Below, one piece after another: positions 7,151-10,291 of a DNA stretch of 10,291 nt (position 1 is its first letter; every line of letters starts with the position of its first letter). The stretch lies in NCBI GenBank assembly GCA_029940175.1, contig JAOZRM010000063.1:4612-14902 (forward strand), in the 5' to 3' direction. The stretch is from Candidatus Sabulitectum sp. (lineage in GTDB: Bacteria; Fermentibacterota; Fermentibacteria; Fermentibacterales; JCC-6). A program made the position numbers and the translations under genes. The notes beneath the pieces are model-generated. The model did no database searches and was not told the DNA's origin. It saw only the letters and a program-made list of their open reading frames with translations.

Positions 7151-7160
7151 AGAAGGTGAT
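7151..7160 (+). promoter_or_regulatory. ribosome binding site that decides the infB start
   Basis: AGAAGGTGAT pairs with the 16S 3' end through GGTGAT and ends 4 bases before TTG 7165-7167. The in-frame GTG at 7156 lies inside this element and has only GAAGAA-type purines close in front, so TTG 7165 is preferred. The difference is three residues. Confidence 0.6.
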
Positions 7161-7164
7161 TTCC

Positions 7165-9309
7165 TTGACGGAAGAAAATAAAGTACAGAAACGAAGGGTG
7201 TATGAGCTTGCACGGGAGCTTAACATCTCCAGTGAAGCTCTATTGAAAGTTCTTACGGAACTGAAAATTGAAGCTAAAAGTCACATGAGTACTGTTGGTG
7301 AAGAGGATTCAATTAGGGTTGTAGCTCAGTTTGAGAAGCAGAAGGCTGAGGCCAAAACCCGGGCGACAAAGAAACGCAAACGCAGACGTCGCAAGAAAAA
7401 GACTGTTGTCTCTGCAGAGACGGTGAAAAACGTAAAGAAGACTCTGGCCAAGATTGACTCTGGCAACACAAAGAACCGCAAGAGTAAAAAGGTCAGATAT
7501 CGCAAGGAGAAGCAGGAGAGACACGAGGAGAAACGAGTATTTGCAGAGGGTGAAGAGAAAATACTCAAGATCGCCGAGTTCACTAGTCCAGCGGAACTTG
7601 CTCAGCAGATGGGGCAGCCTGTCAATGGAATTGTCGCTGCCTGTATGAAACTTGGAGTAATGGCTACAGCAAATCAGAGACTCGACGTGGATACAATATC
7701 TCTTGTGGCTGAGGAACTGGGATTCAAAGTACGAGAGGTCAGTGAGTATGGCGCAGAGGCACTTGAAGAGGCCAGAATTTCTGATACTGAATCACAGATT
7801 GAGGAGAGACCACCTGTAGTGACAATAATGGGTCATGTGGATCACGGAAAAACTGCTCTTCTTGACCGTATCCGTTCCTCAAATGTGATTTCCACTGAAT
7901 CCGGCGGTATCACACAGCATATCGGTGCCTACGTGGCAAATGTTGGAGATGACAGACAGGTTACATTTATTGATACACCTGGTCATGCTGCTTTCACTGC
8001 CATGCGTGCCCGTGGTGCAATGGTAACTGATATCGTGGTTCTTGTGGTAGCTTCAGACAGTAGAGTTATGCCTCAGACAAAAGAGTCTATTGAACATGCG
8101 AGAGCAGCAGGCATTCCCATAATAGTCGCCATCACCAAGATGGATCTTTCCACGGCGAATCCAGACTTCATCAAGCAGGATCTTTCAAAAAACAATGTTC
8201 TTGTTGAGGAATGGAGTGGCAGCGTTCAGTGTGCTGAGGTTTCTGCCATGACAGGACTTGGAGTAGAAGAACTTCTTGAGATGATCCTTATTCAGGCAGA
8301 AATGCTTGAGCTCACCGCATTTCCTGACAGGCTTGCAAGAGGAACAGTACTTGAGGGTAGAGTGGATCCAAGAAGGGGTTCTATTGTAAACATCCTTGTT
8401 CAGGATGGTACTCTTCGCGAGGGTGATTGTTTTGTTGCAGGGCAGTTTTCCGGCAGAGCCAGAGCTCTTTTCGATGAGAATGATGAACAGATTGAAGAGG
8501 TTCCACCGGGTTACCCGGTCCAGCTTCTTGGTTCGCCAGGAGTTCCATCTGCAGGCGATTCATTTGTTGGAGTGGAGAGCGAACAGGAAGCCAGAAAGGT
8601 AGCACTTCGCAGGCAGATGGTTGCCCGTGAGAAACTGCTGCATTCCAGACACAAGGTTTCACTTGAGGACTTCTGGGCAACATCTACTTCCGAGGAACGA
8701 GTTCTTAATATTATCATAAAGTCTGATGTTTCTGGTTCGTCAGAAGCGATTATTGATTCTCTCTCAAGCCTTCAGAATGACGAAGTTGGTGTGAATGTTA
8801 TTCTCAGTGGAGCAGGGGGAATAACCGAGAGTGACGTTGATCTTGCAGCAGCCTCTAATGCTGTAATTCTTGGTTTCAAGGTAAGACCAGACCAGAGGGC
8901 TCGTGAAAGAGCATCTGAAGAAGGAGTTGAGATAAGCACTTACAATGTTATCTATCACCTTGAGGATACTGTAAGAAAAGCACTGAGTGGTCTGCTTAAG
9001 CCTGAGGAAAAAGAAGAATTCCTTGGTTCCGTTGAAGTCAGGGACACGTTCAAGGTTCCCAAGATCGGTGTTATTGCAGGTTGCTATATTGTCGCTGGTA
9101 AGATCAAGCGAAATGCACGTGCCCGTCTTGTAAGAAATGGTGTTATTCTCTGGGAAGGCGAAATATCTTCTCTGAAGCATCACAAGGACGATAAGCGTGA
9201 GATGGCAGCGGGATTTGAATGCGGCATTGGTCTTCACAAATACAATGACATCAAATCAGGCGATACTATTGAGAGCTTTGAGATAGTAAAGATTGCGAGA
9301 GAATTGTAG
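7165..9309 (+). CDS. infB: translation initiation factor IF-2
   Basis: IF2 is the GTPase that brings fMet-tRNA to the 30S subunit and promotes subunit joining. From TTG 7165 it has 714 residues, close to the Bacillus form and shorter than E. coli IF2-1. The N-terminus has an IF2_N helical subdomain (~9-60), a run of 11 consecutive Lys/Arg (69-79), more basic sequence, and a second IF2_N-like subdomain (~129-190). The G domain shows G1 GHVDHGKT (223-230), G2 GGITQHIG (247-254, Thr250), G3 DTPGH (270-274), G4 TKMD (324-327) and G5 SAM (360-362). G4 is NKxD in practically all IF2 known to me, so Thr324 is odd. Domain II (from ~393, GTVLEGRV), domain III (~505-590) and the fMet-tRNA-binding C2 domain (GFECGIGLHKYNDIKSGDTI) are complete. 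Its stop overlaps the rbfA GTG by one base. Confidence 0.97.
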   Translation: MTEENKVQKRRVYELARELNISSEALLKVLTELKIEAKSHMSTVGEEDSIRVVAQFEKQKAEAKTRATKKRKRRRRKKKTVVSAETVKNVKKTLAKIDSGNTKNRKSKKVRYRKEKQERHEEKRVFAEGEEKILKIAEFTSPAELAQQMGQPVNGIVAACMKLGVMATANQRLDVDTISLVAEELGFKVREVSEYGAEALEEARISDTESQIEERPPVVTIMGHVDHGKTALLDRIRSSNVISTESGGITQHIGAYVANVGDDRQVTFIDTPGHAAFTAMRARGAMVTDIVVLVVASDSRVMPQTKESIEHARAAGIPIIVAITKMDLSTANPDFIKQDLSKNNVLVEEWSGSVQCAEVSAMTGLGVEELLEMILIQAEMLELTAFPDRLARGTVLEGRVDPRRGSIVNILVQDGTLREGDCFVAGQFSGRARALFDENDEQIEEVPPGYPVQLLGSPGVPSAGDSFVGVESEQEARKVALRRQMVAREKLLHSRHKVSLEDFWATSTSEERVLNIIIKSDVSGSSEAIIDSLSSLQNDEVGVNVILSGAGGITESDVDLAAASNAVILGFKVRPDQRARERASEEGVEISTYNVIYHLEDTVRKALSGLLKPEEKEEFLGSVEVRDTFKVPKIGVIAGCYIVAGKIKRNARARLVRNGVILWEGEISSLKHHKDDKREMAAGFECGIGLHKYNDIKSGDTIESFEIVKIAREL

Positions 9310-9659
9310 TGAATGAAAGAAGAACTGAACAGATAGCTAACAGAATACAGATGCTTGTGTCTGAAATTCTACAGCGGGAAATTTCTGATCCCAGACTTAA
9401 TTCGCTTGTTGTTAATAGAGTAGATCTTACAAGAGATGGGGCATTTGCTAGAATATTTGTCTCCTCTTACATCTCAGATACGGAATCTGAAGATGTTCAA
9501 AAGGTGTTGAGAAAAGCATCTGGTTTTATTCGAAAAAACCTTGCTGGTAAGCTTGATCTGAGGATTGTTCCTACACTCAGATTTCAGTGGGATGATTCTA
9601 TCAAAGAGGGAGAAGAGGTCCTCTCTGCCCTTCGTAAGCTGAAAGTGGAGGAAGACTGA
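9309..9659 (+). CDS. rbfA: 30S ribosome-binding factor RbfA
   Basis: RbfA is a small KH-like protein that binds the 30S subunit near helix 1 of 16S rRNA and is needed for late 30S maturation, especially in cold. The 116-residue product shows the family pattern across its length: RTEQIANRIQMLVSEILQRE, ISDPRL, a VVNRVDLTRDGAFARIFVS strand pair, LRKASGFIRKNLAGKLDLR, and VPTLRFQWDDSIKEGE. The start is GTG sharing its G with the infB stop (TAGTG), with only a weak purine stretch GAGAGA at 9297-9302, so translation is probably coupled to infB. The ATG at 9313 is in another frame and is not the start. Length and position between infB and truB are standard. Confidence 0.95.
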   Translation: MNERRTEQIANRIQMLVSEILQREISDPRLNSLVVNRVDLTRDGAFARIFVSSYISDTESEDVQKVLRKASGFIRKNLAGKLDLRIVPTLRFQWDDSIKEGEEVLSALRKLKVEED

Positions 9660-9662
9660 CAG

Positions 9663-10291
9663 GTGACAGGTGGGGTTTACCTTTTAGACAAAGCAGCAGG
9701 AGTTACATCCCGTCATGCTGCCATGGCTGTGGCAAAGGCGAACGGGTTTAAGAAGTACGGGCATTGCGGAACACTGGATCCGGATGCTACCGGTCTTCTT
9801 GTAGTAATTCTTGGTAAGGCTACACGGCTTGCACCTTACATTTCCGGTGATACAAAACGGTATTCATTTCACATGGTCACCGGTATCATCACCGACACAC
9901 TTGATCTTTCAGGCGAGGTGCTGAAAGAAGAGGACTGTTCTCATATCACCACAGAGGATGTGGTTGCTAAATTGCCTGAATTTACCGGTACATTTCTTCA
10001 GAAAGTACCACTATACAGTGCAGTAAGAGTTAATGGTAAAAGAGGTTATCATCTTGCCAGGGATGGTAAGTCTCCTGATATGCCCGAAAGAGAAGTTACT
10101 GTGACTGATTGGAAACATGGAGTGCTTAAGGGAAACAGGATTCTTCTGGAAGTTACTGTATCAGCTGGCACGTATATCAGAGCCCTGGCCAGAGATATAG
10201 GCCAGTCTCTCAGTATTCCAGCAGTGGCAGACAACATACGCAGAACCAGGGCAGGGATATTCAGCATCAGTGATGCCTCAAAACTTGAGAA
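9663..10291 (+). CDS. truB: tRNA pseudouridine synthase B (TruB), 3' end beyond window
   Basis: TruB makes pseudouridine 55 in the T-loop of tRNAs. The frame opens at GTG 9663, three bases after the rbfA stop and 10 bases past GGAGGA (9647-9652), and runs off the window after 209 codons; the family is usually about 240-310 residues, so the C-terminal part is missing. Visible motifs: GVYLLDKAAGVTSRHAAM, catalytic Asp39 in GHCGTLDPDATGLL, KRYSFHMVTGIITDTLDLSG, LYSAVRVNGKRGYHLARDG, SAGTYIRALARDIGQSL and IRRTRAGIF. The usual forms of the first and third motifs are GHTGTLDPLATG and PPxYSAVK-NGxR, so there are local substitutions (Thr to Cys, Leu to Asp, Pro to Val) but the catalytic residue is kept. 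It is the last gene seen of the rimP operon. Confidence 0.95.
   Translation, partial: MTGGVYLLDKAAGVTSRHAAMAVAKANGFKKYGHCGTLDPDATGLLVVILGKATRLAPYISGDTKRYSFHMVTGIITDTLDLSGEVLKEEDCSHITTEDVVAKLPEFTGTFLQKVPLYSAVRVNGKRGYHLARDGKSPDMPEREVTVTDWKHGVLKGNRILLEVTVSAGTYIRALARDIGQSLSIPAVADNIRRTRAGIFSISDASKLE

Noticed and set aside
7139..7164. A ylxR or ylxQ remnant between nusA and infB
   Set aside because: Only 26 bases separate the genes and they hold just the infB ribosome binding site.
8764..9237. 157-codon open frame on the - strand inside infB
   Set aside because: Fully antisense to the conserved IF2 C-terminal domains; a shadow of codon usage on the other strand.

Overview
The window reads as an ordinary stretch of bacterial chromosome, with every supportable gene on the + strand and tight packing (one 147-base gap, otherwise overlaps or gaps under 30 bases). 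Base composition looks mid-40s % GC by eye. The presence of an O-antigen ligase-type polymerase/ligase and a WecA-type lipid-carrier sugar-phosphate transferase suggests a Gram-negative-type envelope. Several near-invariant positions in housekeeping proteins are substituted (IF2 G4 motif, NusA KH1, TruB), and no ylxR/ylxQ genes lie between nusA and infB. This fits a divergent, probably uncultured lineage. I cannot place it to phylum from sequence alone.

Region 1 (1-1252): the C-terminal end of a protein with a CBM48/AMPK-type glycogen-binding domain, then a MalK/UgpC-type sugar ABC transporter ATPase with no permease visible. Region 2 (1249-5178): the ATPase gene overlaps by ATGA a WecA/MraY-family glycosyl-1-phosphate transferase, which directly abuts a 954-residue O-antigen ligase-like membrane protein with a long TPR-containing C-terminal half. 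These two are a plausible surface glycan module: one loads the first sugar on a polyprenyl carrier, the other polymerises or ligates glycan.

Region 3 (5179-5325): the only sizeable intergenic gap. It holds a candidate sigma70-type promoter, a short palindrome over its -10, and a strong intrinsic terminator hairpin with a T tract. Either the terminator closes the upstream operon or it acts as an attenuator in the leader of the next one. Region 4 (5326-10291): the conserved operon rimP-nusA-infB-rbfA-truB (truB cut by the window end), covering 30S maturation, transcription elongation/termination, translation initiation and tRNA pseudouridylation.

Six of the eight gene starts in the window are best read as TTG or GTG, and several first-in-frame start choices that would extend proteins upstream are rejected on ribosome-binding-site or terminator evidence. 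I found no mobile element, CRISPR array, tRNA/rRNA or unmistakably new system. The most interesting items are the IF2 TKMD variant, the rimP leader architecture, the uncharacterised C-terminal half of the ligase, and the prevalence of non-ATG starts.
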